Shown here piece by piece: positions 5,360 through 5,491 of a DNA stretch of 5,491 nucleotides. The notes beneath the pieces are model-generated. The model had not been told where the DNA came from, did no database searches, and worked only from the letters and a program-made list of their open reading frames with translations. The stretch spans positions 1 to 5,491 of the forward strand of contig JAMWBX010000103.1 in assembly GCA_023818725.1 (NCBI GenBank). Direction: 5' to 3'. The position numbers were made by a program, and so were the translations under genes. Origin of the DNA: Candidatus Omnitrophota bacterium (GTDB lineage Bacteria > Ratteibacteria > UBA8468 > B48-G9 > DTJG01). Within the stretch, counting starts at the first letter, position 1. Each line of letters begins with the position of its first letter.

Positions 5360-5491
5360 TTAAATGTACAGGGTATGATGACCTTTGTTCACTTTTTTCT
5401 TCAAAGAGAGGTCTTTTCCTCCAGTAGAAATAACAATGTTGATGTCTCCGGTGGTTTCGATCTCAATTTTCCTTTTATCAGAGCTATCTGA
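5360..5491 (-). CDS. C-terminal end of an unrecognised protein (5' end outside window)
   Basis: An open frame enters from the right edge and ends at TAA (5362-5360), giving the last 43 residues. They start SDSSDKRKIEIETTGD and end KKVNKGHHTLYI. Alternating hydrophobic and polar residues around the GD-INIVIS-GGKDLSL stretch suggest beta strands, as at the end of an extracytoplasmic beta domain. The pattern of a Gly-ended turn, a strand, then a KG-x-H-T-L-x-I close is weakly like a PEGA module or the C-terminal domain of RodZ-like proteins, but the piece is too short to assign. It lies on the same strand as the tol genes, about 90 bp before the tRNA. A 43-codon open frame could occur by chance, so the coding call rests on composition and direction. 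Confidence 0.6.
   Translation of the reverse strand, partial: SDSSDKRKIEIETTGDINIVISTGGKDLSLKKKVNKGHHTLYI

Noticed and set aside
5340..5371. Inverted repeat CTGTAC/GTACAG as a terminator for the partial upstream gene
   Set aside because: The stem is only 6 bp with a 20-nt loop, overlaps the last codons, and has no T-run following it.
1..5491. CRISPR array, insertion sequence or phage element
   Set aside because: I found no spaced direct repeats, transposase or integrase frames or terminal inverted repeats. The tRNA has no attached integrase or visible duplicated 3' end.

Overview
The window carries a Tol-Pal envelope operon on the minus strand of a Gram-negative-type (diderm) bacterium. By eye it is moderately AT-rich. 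The proteins show their family signatures but differ from the enterobacterial versions: TolA is short with a TonB-like end, and a LysM protein sits where cpoB/ybgF usually lies. This points to a non-enterobacterial, possibly little-studied diderm lineage. I cannot name the phylum from this sequence alone.

Layout in the direction of transcription (right to left): the C-terminal end of an unrecognised gene (5491-5360); a strong sigma-70-type promoter (5318-5290); tRNA-Glu(TTC) (5269-5197); tolQ (5175-4576), tolR (4575-4153), a TonB-like tolA (4156-3344) and tolB (3347-2112); a second, full-consensus promoter whose -35 box overlaps the tolB stop codon (2115-2088); a perfect 15-bp tandem duplication of a ribosome binding site plus start codon (2078-2049); pal (2069-1410); a coiled-coil LysM lipoprotein (1413-589); and the N-terminal ~197 residues of a type IV prepilin peptidase (592-1, running off the left edge). 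No gene lies on the plus strand, and no gene-free stretch exceeds about 90 bp.

TolQ and TolR form the proton-driven inner-membrane motor, and TolA is the energised rod crossing the periplasm. TolB and the lipoprotein Pal form the outer-membrane/peptidoglycan end of the same machine, used for outer-membrane constriction and integrity. The LysM lipoprotein is likely another peptidoglycan-binding envelope part, and the prepilin peptidase serves type IV pilus or type II secretion assembly. Every gene-to-gene junction within the two blocks is abutting or overlaps by 4 nt (TAA|ATG, ATGA, ATGA, then ATGA, GTGA). Good Shine-Dalgarno sequences appear only before tolQ, tolB and pal.

The Tol-Pal content is ordinary. 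The points worth a second look are the tRNA that appears to act as the 5' leader of the tolQRAB mRNA, the duplicated pal start site behind a consensus promoter, the LysM protein in the CpoB slot, and the prepilin peptidase translationally coupled to the end of the operon.
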